From Sphingobacterium cellulitidis (GTDB lineage Bacteria; Bacteroidota; Bacteroidia; Sphingobacteriales; Sphingobacteriaceae): DNA of 64,000 nt. The notes below the pieces were generated by a model that was given only the letters and a program-made list of their open reading frames with translations, did not search any database and was not told where the DNA came from. This document shows, one piece after another, positions 9,251 to 18,613 of the stretch. Within the stretch, counting starts at the first letter, position 1. Every line of letters starts with the position of its first letter. A program made the translations under genes and the position numbers. The stretch covers positions 202,646 through 266,645 of the forward strand of contig NOUX01000007.1 in NCBI GenBank assembly GCA_002245855.1. Reading direction: 5' to 3'.

Positions 9251-10033
9251 TTAATCTCTTTTACCTCCACGGTTGTTATCACGACGTCCGCCACGGTTTC
9301 CACCACGACCTCCGCGGTTGTCACGACGGTTGTTGTTGTCACCACCTTCGTTGCCACCACGTGATTTAACGCCTGACGCTTGACCAATGTTTGGAGATAA
9401 ATCTCTCTTACCGTAAACTTCACCTTTACAGATCCAAACTTTTACGCCAATCTTACCGTAAGTTGTCAATGCTTCTGCTAATGCATAATCAATATCAGCA
9501 CGCAATGTGTGTAGAGGAGTTCTTCCTTCTTTGTATTGCTCTGTACGAGCCATCTCAGCGCCACCTAAACGACCTGAACACATTACCTTGATACCTTCTG
9601 CTCCCATACGCATTGTAGATGCAATCGCAGTTTTCATTGCACGACGGAATGAAATACGTGCCTCTAATTGCTTAGCAATACCTTCTGCAACTAGTTTCGC
9701 ATCTAACTCTGGACGTTTGATCTCGAAAATGTTGATCTGAACATCTTTCTTAGTTAATTTCTTTAACTCTTCTTTGATCTTATCAACTTCCTGACCACCT
9801 TTACCAATTACGATTCCTGGACGTGCTGTGTGGATTGTTACAGTGATACGTTTTAACGTTCTCTCAATAACAACTTTTGCTACACCGCCTTTTGCGATAC
9901 GTACCGAAAGATATTTTCTTATTTTTTCGTCCTCAACTAACTTATCAGAATAGTTGTTGCCTCCGAACCAATTAGAATCCCATCCTTTGATGATTCCTAA
10001 TCTGCTACCTATTGGATTTGCTTTTTGTCCCAT
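9251..10033 (-). CDS. rpsC: 30S ribosomal protein uS3 with RGG-like tail
   Basis: 260-residue uS3 at the mRNA entry tunnel. The N-terminal part [22 protein letters not shown], the KH domain with [20 protein letters not shown] and the C-terminal domain ([23 protein letters not shown]) are normal. The last 45 or so residues (about 9251-9385) form a low-complexity tail of Gly, Arg and Asn with repeated RGG-like units ([19 protein letters not shown]). The tail may add rRNA or mRNA contacts; its function is unknown. It follows rplV by 11 bases. Confidence 0.97.
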   Translation of the reverse strand: MGQKANPIGSRLGIIKGWDSNWFGGNNYSDKLVEDEKIRKYLSVRIAKGGVAKVVIERTLKRITVTIHTARPGIVIGKGGQEVDKIKEELKKLTKKDVQINIFEIKRPELDAKLVAEGIAKQLEARISFRRAMKTAIASTMRMGAEGIKVMCSGRLGGAEMARTEQYKEGRTPLHTLRADIDYALAEALTTYGKIGVKVWICKGEVYGKRDLSPNIGQASGVKSRGGNEGGDNNNRRDNRGGRGGNRGGRRDNNRGGKRD

Positions 10034-10044
10034 TCTTAATATTA

Positions 10045-10476
10045 TTAGTTGTTAACGTTATTAATACTATCTACTACCAAAGTTACATGGTTTGAACGCT
10101 TACGAATTCTATAACCACGACCTTGTGGTGCTGGACGTAATCTCTTTAATTGACGACCTCCACCTACAGATACTTCTTTAACATACAATCCGCCGTCTTC
10201 TACTGAAGAACCTTCGTTTTTAGACTCCCAATTCTTGATTGCTGATAATAATAATTTCTCAACACGAATGGCAGCTTCTTTACCTGTATGTTTTAGAATG
10301 TAAAGTGCGTTCTCTACTTTCTGTCCACGGATAAGATCCACTACTAGACGCATCTTACGTGGTGAAGTAGGGCAATTCAATAACTTGGCAGTAGAAGCTC
10401 CTCCTACTTGAGCTTTTTCCTGCTCTTTGCGCTGCTTAATTAAAACAGACTTTTTGAGTTTTTTTGTTGCTTCCAT
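10045..10476 (-). CDS. rplV: 50S ribosomal protein uL22
   Basis: 143-residue uL22, whose beta-hairpin loop lines the peptide exit tunnel. Conserved parts are the [21 protein letters not shown] block and the hairpin [24 protein letters not shown]. It has an N-terminal extension of about 30 residues rich in lysine and glutamine compared with the 110-residue E. coli protein. It lies between rpsS and rpsC. Confidence 0.97.
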   Translation of the reverse strand: MEATKKLKKSVLIKQRKEQEKAQVGGASTAKLLNCPTSPRKMRLVVDLIRGQKVENALYILKHTGKEAAIRVEKLLLSAIKNWESKNEGSSVEDGGLYVKEVSVGGGRQLKRLRPAPQGRGYRIRKRSNHVTLVVDSINNVNN

Positions 10477-10482
10477 TACCTA

Positions 10483-10748
10483 TTATTTTTTCTTTTCTGC
10501 GTGGCCTCTGAAAGTACGCGTAGGCGCAAATTCACCAAGCTTGTGACCAACCATATTTTCTGTTACATAAACTGGAATAAATTTATTCCCGTTGTGCACT
10601 GCGAAGGTATGACCAACAAAATCAGGTGAAATCATTGATCTGCGTGACCAAGTCTTGATTACTGATTTCTTGTTTGTTTCATTCATAGAAAGAACTTTTC
10701 TTTCTAAGTTGTGATCGATATAAGGACCTTTTTTAATTGAACGAGCCA

Positions 10749-10749
<1 letters not shown>
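10483..10749 (-). CDS. rpsS: 30S ribosomal protein uS19
   Basis: 88-residue uS19 in the 30S head, a partner of uS13. The start [20 protein letters not shown] and the core [43 protein letters not shown] are unmistakable. Its ATG overlaps the rplB stop by one base, which suggests coupled translation. Confidence 0.98.
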
Positions 10750-11573
<824 letters not shown>

Positions 11574-11579
11574 TTCTTA

Positions 11580-11870
11580 TTATAGTGTACTGTAAAAGTC
11601 AATAGTTTCACCATCTTTAACTGTAATGATGGCCTTCTTATATTTAGGGCTTCTGCCTGATACAAATCCAGCTTTAGTGTAACGGCTTTTCGCCTTACCT
11701 GCAACAACTGCTGTGTTAACTGCAACTACAGTCACACCAAACATTTGCTCAACCGCTGTTTTGATTTGAATCTTGTTTGCTCTATGATCTACTTTGAAAG
11801 CATAACGGTTTAATTTTTCCGTTAATAATGAAGCTTTCTCAGTTAAAATAGGTTTTTTAATAATTTCCAT
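11580..11870 (-). CDS. rplW: 50S ribosomal protein uL23
   Basis: 96-residue uL23 at the tunnel exit, where it is the docking site for SRP and trigger factor. The start IIKKPILTEKASLLTEKLNRYAF and the segment KTAVEQMFGVTVVAVNT are typical. It follows rplD by one base, the standard S10-operon order. Confidence 0.97.
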   Translation of the reverse strand: MEIIKKPILTEKASLLTEKLNRYAFKVDHRANKIQIKTAVEQMFGVTVVAVNTAVVAGKAKSRYTKAGFVSGRSPKYKKAIITVKDGETIDFYSTL

Positions 11871-11871
11871 A

Positions 11872-12501
11872 TTATTTAGCGAATGCTTCCTCCAAAGTTT
11901 TAACAGAATCTGCAGTTAACAATAATTTCGTAGCGTTCAATACATCATATGTATTTAAATCTGATGCTACGATAACTTTTGCTTTCTTCAAGTTTCTGCT
12001 TGATAAATAAACATTGTTATTGTATGCTGGCAATACTAATAAAGTTTTCTCGTCAGCAAGGTTTAATGCATTAACAAAAGCTAAGTAGTTTTTAGTTTTG
12101 ATTGAATCAAAGTTAACTTCATCCAATACAACAACATTGTTCTCTTGTGCTTTGTAAGATAATGCTGATTTACGTGCTAATTGCTTTAATTTTTTGTTCA
12201 ATTTGAAGCTATAGTCACGAGGTTGAGGACCGAATACACGACCACCACCATTAAACAATGGAGATTTGATAGAACCCGCACGAGCACCACCTGTTCCTTT
12301 TTGTTTGTGTAATTTACGAGTTGAACCCGCAATCTCATTACGTTGTTTTGATTTGTGTGTACCTTGGCGTTGGTTCGCTAAGTATTGTTTCACATCCAAA
12401 TAGATTGCGTGGTCGCTTGGTGTAACACCGAATACCGACTCAGGAAGCTGCACCTTGGCACCTGTTTCTTTTCCTGATAAATTTAATACTTTAACTTCCA
12501 T
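11872..12501 (-). CDS. rplD: 50S ribosomal protein uL4
   Basis: 209-residue uL4, which extends a loop into the exit tunnel. The loop is readable as [43 protein letters not shown]. In E. coli uL4 also represses the S10 operon by acting on the leader before rpsJ; here the operon begins at rplC, so that mode of control is not obvious. It lies 5 bases after rplC. Confidence 0.98.
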   Translation of the reverse strand: MEVKVLNLSGKETGAKVQLPESVFGVTPSDHAIYLDVKQYLANQRQGTHKSKQRNEIAGSTRKLHKQKGTGGARAGSIKSPLFNGGGRVFGPQPRDYSFKLNKKLKQLARKSALSYKAQENNVVVLDEVNFDSIKTKNYLAFVNALNLADEKTLLVLPAYNNNVYLSSRNLKKAKVIVASDLNTYDVLNATKLLLTADSVKTLEEAFAK

Positions 12502-12506
12502 CTCTA

Positions 12507-13124
12507 CTATTTGTCTACGATTACATATGAACCCTTAGCTCCTGGTACGGAACCACTAACAACAATTAGGTTTTGCTCTGGGTAAACTTTCAAAATCTGT
12601 AAATTCTGAACTTTTACACGCTCGCCACCTGTACGACCCGCCATACGCATTCCTTTGAATACTCTTGAAGGCCAAGATGAAGCTCCCAATGAACCCGGTG
12701 CACGTAGTCTGTTGTGCTGACCGTGAGTCGCACCACCTACACCACCAAAGCCATGACGCTTCATTACACCTTGAAATCCTTTACCTTTGGAAGTACCAAC
12801 TACATCTACGTACTCGCCTTCTTCAAATAAAGTAACATCAACGATGTCTCCTAGTTCTTTCGCATCTGTAAAAGTTTTGAATTCAACTAGTTTACGCTTA
12901 GGACTAACTCCTGCTTTTGCAAAATGTCCTTTTAGAGGAGCGCTCGTGTTCTTTTCCTTAGCATCATCATAGCCAAGTTGAACTGCCGAATAACCATCCT
13001 TCTCTTCCGTACGTATCTGCGTAACCACGCACGGCCCAGCCTCGATTACTGTACAAGGGATATTCTTCCCTTCAGCATTGAACAGGCTGGTCATTCCTAC
13101 TTTTTTACCAATAATTCCTGACAT
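12507..13124 (-). CDS. rplC: 50S ribosomal protein uL3
   Basis: 205-residue uL3, an early assembly protein with a loop reaching the peptidyl transferase centre. It starts [15 protein letters not shown] and carries [54 protein letters not shown], the family hallmark containing the glutamine methylated in E. coli. It is the first gene of the cluster here; rpsJ, normally just upstream, is absent and a promoter lies about 75 bases before the ATG. Confidence 0.98.
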   Translation of the reverse strand: MSGIIGKKVGMTSLFNAEGKNIPCTVIEAGPCVVTQIRTEEKDGYSAVQLGYDDAKEKNTSAPLKGHFAKAGVSPKRKLVEFKTFTDAKELGDIVDVTLFEEGEYVDVVGTSKGKGFQGVMKRHGFGGVGGATHGQHNRLRAPGSLGASSWPSRVFKGMRMAGRTGGERVKVQNLQILKVYPEQNLIVVSGSVPGAKGSYVIVDK

Positions 13125-13200
13125 GTTATAAATTAATTAATTAAACGTCCATCGAAGCAGTAGGGCTTCGCTCAAGACACAATTCCCCATTTAGGGACTG

Positions 13201-13230
13201 CAAAAGTACAAACAATTTTATAACTATCAA
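13201..13230 (-). promoter_or_regulatory. Promoter of the ribosomal protein cluster
   Basis: On the minus strand TTG (complement of 13228-13230) is followed after 19 bases by TACTTTTG (complement of 13201-13208). This fits the Bacteroidetes -33 TTG and -7 TAnnTTTG pattern. Transcription would start near 13195, giving a leader of about 70 bases before rplC. The leader contains a GAAGC-type stem at about 13151-13168. Confidence 0.7.
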
Positions 13231-13250
13231 ATAGTTAGTCAATTATTTTT

Positions 13251-13280
13251 AAAAAAATAGCCCCGATTTTTTTCGAGGCT
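13251..13280 (-). terminator. Terminator of the GH88 gene
   Basis: On the minus strand an 8-bp stem (AGCCTCGA with TCGGGGCT, one G-T pair; 13259-13280) is followed by a run of seven T. It lies 23 bases after the stop of the GH88 gene and just before the rplC promoter, so it isolates the ribosomal cluster from the gene upstream. Confidence 0.75.
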
Positions 13281-13303
13281 TTCCTATAGATCAAAATATG
13301 TGT

Positions 13304-14536
13304 CTAAATTTTTATTATCGGCTCCCCCGCCAACATCCGCTGATACCTAATCAAAGCCTCCACATAATAGTAGTCCGCATAGGTTAATGGAACATCTACT
13401 TCCGAGTTCAATGGCAATGCCCCAACACTATGAGCCAACAAATATCCACCATTACTTCCATCCTTCACGAAATAAGTCTCTGAAGACAAACTCTTAAGCA
13501 TTTCCTCCGCTTTTCGCAGGTATTCCTTCCCTACTTTGCCCTTGCTATATTGCGACAACTCCAATAAGGCCGATGCAATAATTGCTCCCGCCGAAGCATC
13601 CCGCAAGCTCCTACGCGAATAAGTCTTACTATCCGATGGAATCTTATCCTTGTCAAAATCCCAATATGGAATCAAATCAGCCGGTAAATTCGGATTCTTC
13701 AAAATATAATCGGCAATTTTTTGCGCCTGTTTCAAATAAGCCTTATCCTTGGTTTCTCGGTACATCATGGTATAGCCGTATAAGCCCCAAGCTTGTCCTC
13801 GAGCCCATGCAGATTCATCTGCCGCCCCTTGAGCGGTTTGCTTAGCCAATACTTCCCCCGTTTTTGGATCATAATCAATCACGTGAAAAGAACTATTATC
13901 TGCTCTAAAATGATTTTTCATCGTGGTATTGGCATGCGTAATGGCAACATCAGCATACTTCTTATCCCCTGTCGTTTTTGATAATTCCATTAAAAACTCC
14001 AAGTTCATCATATTATCGATGATTACTGGAAATTTCCAAACATTATGATCCCATGAACGAATGGTTTTCGTAGTTGGGTTAAAACGACTTGTAAGTGATT
14101 CTGCACCTGTTTTTAATATAGGTTGATATTGGCTGCTATCACCGGTCAAACGCAGGGCATTCCCGAAACTACAAAACAACATAAAACCCAAGTCATGTGT
14201 TCCTTTATTAAATTGTTCCTTTTCCAATTCCTTTAATTTATCCAGGCCAGCCTGTTTTAAGGTTGAATTCCCGGTTCCTTCGGATAAATACAATAAAGTG
14301 CCCGGATAAAATCCAGAACACCACCACGAAGAATTGGAAAACTTCTGTTCCCCAGCTTCAAAGGTTTTTGGAAATTTATTGGCAGGAACTACTGATACTA
14401 AATGTTGATACTGTTTTGCCGATGCTTCCAATTGACCATTGATAAAATCAGAACTTAATTTTAGGTCCTGTTTCTGGCCAAATGAAATCTGCAATGAAAT
14501 CAGACAAAGGGTGATGGTAGAATAAATTCGCCTCAT
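13304..14536 (-). CDS. Glycoside hydrolase family 88 (unsaturated glucuronyl hydrolase)
   Basis: 410-residue exported enzyme with a signal peptide (MRRIYSTITLCLISLQISFGQ, cleaved after about residue 20). GH88 enzymes add water to the 4,5-unsaturated uronic acid left by polysaccharide lyases, and so finish the breakdown of glycosaminoglycans, pectin-like chains or similar. The two catalytic aspartates expected for the family fit Asp115 in THDLGFM and Asp174 in IIDNMMN. The motif SAWARGQAWGLYGYTMMYRET is strongly family-like. No lyase or TonB/SusD pair lies beside it, so it is not in a classical utilisation locus. The exact substrate cannot be read. Confidence 0.88.
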   Translation of the reverse strand: MRRIYSTITLCLISLQISFGQKQDLKLSSDFINGQLEASAKQYQHLVSVVPANKFPKTFEAGEQKFSNSSWWCSGFYPGTLLYLSEGTGNSTLKQAGLDKLKELEKEQFNKGTHDLGFMLFCSFGNALRLTGDSSQYQPILKTGAESLTSRFNPTTKTIRSWDHNVWKFPVIIDNMMNLEFLMELSKTTGDKKYADVAITHANTTMKNHFRADNSSFHVIDYDPKTGEVLAKQTAQGAADESAWARGQAWGLYGYTMMYRETKDKAYLKQAQKIADYILKNPNLPADLIPYWDFDKDKIPSDSKTYSRRSLRDASAGAIIASALLELSQYSKGKVGKEYLRKAEEMLKSLSSETYFVKDGSNGGYLLAHSVGALPLNSEVDVPLTYADYYYVEALIRYQRMLAGEPIIKI

Positions 14537-14809
14537 TGTTGTGGTTTTTTAAATTGATAAAATTTAGGAATAAACAAAATAAGGATATAAAAAGAAAAAC
14601 AATACAAAAATCTACGATATCGTTTTCAGTAAATTTCCATTCCCAGAATAAATTGACATGAGGTCCTGAATAAAGTGCACATTCATAATTCTCATTTAAT
14701 CCTGTTTCTAATTCAATATTAACTTTGGAATAATAGGAATCAAATTTTACATTCTGCCTCAGCTGTATCGGATTTGCGTCGGACCTTGTTCGAAAAAATT
14801 CGAACAAAA
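14537..14809 (-). other. Gap upstream of the GH88 gene, including a long hairpin
   Basis: No convincing gene. A frame is open across 14448-14879 on the minus strand but it overlaps the GH88 start and runs through repeats. Positions 14786-14807 form a perfect 9-bp hairpin (TTGTTCGAA, four A, TTCGAACAA), adjacent to the 11-bp tandem repeats. The arm TCGGACCTT (14779-14787) can alternatively pair with 14817-14825 in the repeats. Confidence 0.5.
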
Positions 14810-14864
14810 TCCGAAGAAGGTCCGAAGAAGGTCCGGCGAAAGTCCGGAGAAAGTCCGGTAGAAC
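14810..14864. repeat. Five tandem 11-bp units (TCCGGnGAAAG type)
   Basis: Five head-to-tail 11-mers start at 14810, 14821, 14832, 14843 and 14854. The first two are identical (TCCGAAGAAGG), the next two are TCCGGCGAAAG and TCCGGAGAAAG, and the last is degraded (TCCGGTAGAAC). The array lies in a 516-base gap between two minus-strand genes. The function is unknown; slippage or a binding array are possible. Confidence 0.8.
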
Positions 14865-14996
14865 AGTTAGTTTGAACAAAAGATTTTTTGGTCAAAACCC
14901 GAATTCAACCCCTGCCTCAATTTCCATAACAAGGCATCCGATTCTTGAATTTATACCAGCTTAAGCATGCTCATTAAACCTGAAAAAATTCAGGCA

Positions 14997-15027
14997 ATAA
15001 AAAAAGGAGCTGTCATTTGACAGCTCC
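14997..15027 (-). terminator. Terminator of the CoA-binding protein gene
   Basis: GGAGCTGTCA (15006-15015) pairs with TGACAGCTCC (15018-15027). On the minus strand the stem is followed by a run of T residues (complement of 14999-15005). It lies 26 bases after the stop codon at 15053. Confidence 0.85.
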
Positions 15028-15052
15028 TTCAGAAAATCTTGTGAATGGATTA

Positions 15053-15412
15053 TTAAAATTGTCCTGTATTAAGCATAACTAAAGTACATGCTTCAACGAC
15101 TTCAATCCCATTTTCTCTTGCCTTTTCAGCAAGTTCAGCATTTTCAGCTCCAGGATTAAAAATAATACGTTTCGGCTTTGTCTTTAAAATATAGTCATAA
15201 TATTGAGGCTGGTTCTGAGGACCTACATACAAGGTCATTGTATCTATATCGGTATGAATCTCCTCTGCAGGTTCGATTTCTGCTCCAGCTACTTTGCCAA
15301 CCTTACGCCCTACATTGACGATGGGATGGCCTTTTCTAACCAATTTATTGGCTACCAAATACGAATATCTTGCCGGATTGGTACTCGCACCTAAAATCAA
15401 GGTCTTTTTCAT
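15053..15412 (-). CDS. CoA-binding domain protein (YccU-like)
   Basis: 119-residue small Rossmann-fold protein of the CoA_binding family found alone in many bacteria. The N-terminus MKKTLILGASTNPARYSYLVANKLVRKGH gives the glycine-type nucleotide loop, and IIFNPGAENAELAEKARENGIEVVEACTLVML is the conserved C-terminal half. The biochemical role of this group is not established; binding of CoA is inferred from homologous structures. It is 17 bases downstream of the serine hydrolase gene and has its own terminator. Confidence 0.85.
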   Translation of the reverse strand: MKKTLILGASTNPARYSYLVANKLVRKGHPIVNVGRKVGKVAGAEIEPAEEIHTDIDTMTLYVGPQNQPQYYDYILKTKPKRIIFNPGAENAELAEKARENGIEVVEACTLVMLNTGQF

Positions 15413-15429
15413 ATATTGTTATTAGGATT

Positions 15430-16614
15430 TTAATTTACTAATTCACCACTTGCATTATATGCATTTTGTCTCAAAATAGGCATTTCTAAGATTTTATACA
15501 AATCATCTAAATGATTCAAACTCCCATTTGCCATATTTGTCAACAAAACAATCGTGACATCGTTTTTCAAATCGCGGACATATAAGCTTTTAAAGCCGTG
15601 CCACCATCCGGTATGATATACGATAGGATTGCCCGGAGGACTAAATGTCCGCCAGCCATAAGCATAACTGAATAAGCTTCTTTTCGCATCGCTTCTTGGC
15701 ATATACATCGAGTCCAAAGAAGTCTGACTCACGATACGACCTTCCTTGATAGCTAGGTCCAATAAATACATATCCTGTACGGTACTGTAGATACCTTTAT
15801 CACCAACTGGTCCATCCAGGTAGTTGCGAACGACCGAACGGCGCCAAACTTTATCATGCCCCATAACATTGGAAGGCGTTTTTTCATACACGGCTGTAGA
15901 ATATACCGCAGTATGTTTCATGCCTGCAGGATCGAAAATATTTTCCTTCATGTAAACAGCAAAATCCTGGCCGGTCACTTTTTCAATGATGGAAGCTAAG
16001 ACCATAAAGTTGGAATTGTTATAATGGAACCGACCATCCGGTGCGCCATAGCGATTCGGATGTTTTTCTATCAACAAGTTCATTGCATCCTGATTGGACA
16101 TCGGTTTTTTGCGGTCTGGCCATGCTTCTTCAGAGAAATAAACATAATTGGGCAATCCGGAACGGTGGGATAGCAATTGCGCGATACTAATTCCAGGATA
16201 CGGGAAATTAGGATAAAAGTCGTTCACGGTATTATCCATTTTCAATTTCCCCTCTTGAACCAGTTTCATGACGGCCAAGGCTGTGATAGGCTTGGAGGCA
16301 GAGGCAAGTTCAAATTGCGAATTGATATTCAAACTATCTTTTAAAAGATAATCAGCCCATCCAAAGGCATTTTGATACAGGATCTTTCCTTTTTTGGCGA
16401 CTAAAACATTCCCATTAAAGGCTGATTTTTTATGAAGATTCTGCATAAAAGCATCGATCTGTTTATCGGCTTTCGTAGAATCATAAATCAATGCAACACT
16501 ATCTTTCTTTGCTTGATCTATCTTAATTTCTTTTTGTTTTGCTTCTGGCGAAGAACAAGAGAACATCGTAAATGTCCCTAACCCCAATACGAATAATAAT
16601 TTTTTTATTGACAC
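15430..16614 (-). CDS. Serine hydrolase lipoprotein (class C beta-lactamase fold)
   Basis: 394-residue lipoprotein: the signal peptide ends at a lipobox with Cys20 (FTMFSC). The penicillin-binding/beta-lactamase fold motifs are present: SxxK as Ser105-Ala-Ser-Lys108, a Tyr-Asn pair in FHYNNSNF and the third motif HTG in VYHTGWWHGF. Such proteins cleave or transfer esters or D-amino acid peptides; real beta-lactamase activity is rare among them. It would act in the periplasm or at the outer membrane. It may be co-transcribed with the CoA-binding gene 17 bases downstream. Substrate unknown. Confidence 0.85.
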   Translation of the reverse strand: MSIKKLLFVLGLGTFTMFSCSSPEAKQKEIKIDQAKKDSVALIYDSTKADKQIDAFMQNLHKKSAFNGNVLVAKKGKILYQNAFGWADYLLKDSLNINSQFELASASKPITALAVMKLVQEGKLKMDNTVNDFYPNFPYPGISIAQLLSHRSGLPNYVYFSEEAWPDRKKPMSNQDAMNLLIEKHPNRYGAPDGRFHYNNSNFMVLASIIEKVTGQDFAVYMKENIFDPAGMKHTAVYSTAVYEKTPSNVMGHDKVWRRSVVRNYLDGPVGDKGIYSTVQDMYLLDLAIKEGRIVSQTSLDSMYMPRSDAKRSLFSYAYGWRTFSPPGNPIVYHTGWWHGFKSLYVRDLKNDVTIVLLTNMANGSLNHLDDLYKILEMPILRQNAYNASGELVN

Positions 16615-16661
16615 GCTTCTAATCTGAATCTTTTTCTTACTAATTATGTCTGATGAATTCT

Positions 16662-16692
16662 TGACAAATTACTATATATTGTGACAAATTAC
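16662..16692. repeat. Direct 11-bp repeat upstream of the serine hydrolase gene
   Basis: TGACAAATTAC occurs at 16662-16672 and again at 16682-16692, a 20-base offset, that is about two turns of the helix. The pair lies 48-78 bases before the serine hydrolase ATG, where an operator would be expected. Only this one site was found, so it may be chance. Confidence 0.5.
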
Positions 16693-16870
16693 AATAAATA
16701 TTAGCTTTCTTTTGATAAAACTATAGTTACAAATTAGCTATTCCGCATAATTCCCAAGAATATCTCGACATTTAGAAAACGGTTCAGAAATCCACTTATT
16801 GCGATTCAACAAAAATATTAAGATCTAAATCTTGAGGAAGCAAATAATCCATTCAATAGAAACTATATCA

Positions 16871-16902
16871 AACAACAAAAGCCAGCAATAATGCTGGCTT
16901 TT
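16871..16902 (-). terminator. Terminator of the pdhA-pdhC operon
   Basis: An 11-bp stem (AAAAGCCAGCA at 16877-16887 with TGCTGGCTTTT at 16892-16902) and a 4-base loop. On the minus strand it ends in TTTTGTTGTTT. It lies 23 bases after the E2 stop. The rest of the 310-base gap 16615-16924 holds the direct repeats and otherwise AT-rich sequence. Confidence 0.8.
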
Positions 16903-16924
16903 GGTATTTTATGGAATACTCAGA

Positions 16925-18571
16925 TTATGCTAATAAGCGAATCGGAGCTTCGATTAATCCTTTTAATGTTTGTAAGAATTGAGCACCAGTAGCACCATCC
17001 ACCACACGGTGGTCACAACCTAGGGTTAATTTCATGATGTTTCCAGGAACAACTGCTCCATTTTTCACAACAGGAACTTGTTGGATAGCACCAACTGACA
17101 AGATCGCTCCATCAGGTGAGTTGATAATAGATGTAAATTCATCAATACCAAACATACCCAAGTTAGAAACAGTGAAAGTTGATCCTTCCCAATCAGAAGG
17201 TTGTAATTTCTTAGCTTTAGCTTTTTGAGCGAAATCTTTAACCTCCGCAGAGATGTGTGATAAAGATTTACCATCAGCAAAACGAACAACCGGAACTAGT
17301 AAACCATCTTCAACAGCCATTGCAACACCGATATTTGTATGTTCATTATAACGGATTTTGTCGCCTAACCAAGAAGAGTTTACATTAGGATGTTGTTTCA
17401 AAGCAACAGCTACAGCTTTCACAACGATATCGTTGAAAGAAACTTTAACTGGAGCTACCTCATTGATTTGAGCACGAGCAGCCATTGCATTGTCCATATC
17501 TACACTGATTGTCAAGTAGAAATGTGGTGCAGTGAATAATGACTCAGACAATCTACGAGCGATCGTCTTACGCATTTGGTTCACCGGTTTTTCAGTGAAA
17601 CGCTCTTCACCAACAAATTGAGGTAAACTGATTGTTTTCGCTTCAGACGCTGCCGCAGGTGCAGAAGCCGCTGCTGCTGCAGGAGCTGCAGACGGAGTGA
17701 AGTTTTCAACGTCTTTTCTTACGATACGACCATTTTCTGCTGAACCTTTCACTTGGCTTAAATCAATACCTTTTTCTTTAGCAATTTTCTTTGCCAAAGG
17801 AGAAGCTTTGATTCTAGCGTCGCTAGAAGTTGATGCAGCAACTGGAGCATCAGATTTACTTTCCTGAACCGCTGGTTTTTCTTCTTCTTTTTTAGATTCA
17901 GCTTTTGCAGCAGCAGGTTTTTGATTTAATAGAGGTGTAACATCTGTTCCTGCAGGGCCAACGATCGCAATAATATCATTAACTTTTGCAGCTTGACCAG
18001 CTTCAACACCTACATATAATAAAGTACCATCAGCATAAGCTGTCACTTCCATAGTCGCTTTATCAGTTTCTACATCCGCAATAGCATCATCCGATTTGAT
18101 GGTATCTCCAACTTTAAAATTCCATTGTGCAATCACCCCTTCAGTCATTGTATCAGACAATAAAGGCATGGTAATCACTGTAACGCCAAGATCTTCAGCA
18201 GTTACATTACTTCCTGAATCCGCTGCAGGAGCTTCTTCAGTAGATTTTTCAGCTTTTTCTTCAGTTTTAGTTTCTTTCTTATCCTCCGAAGAGCCAGCTG
18301 CATCACCTTTCAATAATGCTTCGTAATCTTCGCCTTCTTCACCCAACACCGCGATTACTGAATCAATTGGAACTGCTTCGCCTTCTTTCGGTCCAATATA
18401 TAACAATGTACCTTCTTGATAAGATTCAAAGTCCATTGTAGCTTTATCAGTTTCAACCTCTGCAATAAGGTCTCCTGAATTTACTTTATCACCAACTTTT
18501 TTGTGCCATTTAGCGATCACACCTTCAGTCATGGTGTCGCTCATTTTTGGCATTTTTACTACTTCAGCCAT
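16925..18571 (-). CDS. pdhC: Pyruvate dehydrogenase E2 (dihydrolipoamide acetyltransferase)
   Basis: 548-residue E2 core of the pyruvate dehydrogenase complex, which moves the acetyl group from lipoate to CoA. It has two lipoyl domains with lysines at 43 and 171 (both in the ETDKAT motif), each followed by an Ala/Glu/Lys-rich linker. A peripheral subunit-binding domain lies around residues 253-290 (KASPLAKKIAKEKGIDLSQVKGSAENGRIVRKDV). The catalytic domain ends with DHRVVDGA, His521 and Asp525 being the usual active-site residues. It follows the E1-alpha gene by 42 bases. The lipoate would come from lipA at 47.4-48.3 kb. Confidence 0.95.
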   Translation of the reverse strand: MAEVVKMPKMSDTMTEGVIAKWHKKVGDKVNSGDLIAEVETDKATMDFESYQEGTLLYIGPKEGEAVPIDSVIAVLGEEGEDYEALLKGDAAGSSEDKKETKTEEKAEKSTEEAPAADSGSNVTAEDLGVTVITMPLLSDTMTEGVIAQWNFKVGDTIKSDDAIADVETDKATMEVTAYADGTLLYVGVEAGQAAKVNDIIAIVGPAGTDVTPLLNQKPAAAKAESKKEEEKPAVQESKSDAPVAASTSSDARIKASPLAKKIAKEKGIDLSQVKGSAENGRIVRKDVENFTPSAAPAAAAASAPAAASEAKTISLPQFVGEERFTEKPVNQMRKTIARRLSESLFTAPHFYLTISVDMDNAMAARAQINEVAPVKVSFNDIVVKAVAVALKQHPNVNSSWLGDKIRYNEHTNIGVAMAVEDGLLVPVVRFADGKSLSHISAEVKDFAQKAKAKKLQPSDWEGSTFTVSNLGMFGIDEFTSIINSPDGAILSVGAIQQVPVVKNGAVVPGNIMKLTLGCDHRVVDGATGAQFLQTLKGLIEAPIRLLA

Positions 18572-18613
18572 CGTTTAGGATTCTTCTATTTAAGTTAAAG
18601 TAATTATCATTAA

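Noticed and set aside
14448-14879. A 143-residue reading frame on the minus strand
   Set aside because: It overlaps the start of the GH88 gene, runs through the 11-bp repeats and resembles no family.
15430-16614. True beta-lactamase
   Set aside because: The three motifs show only the fold; lipoprotein export and lack of close match to known class C enzymes make a resistance role unproven.
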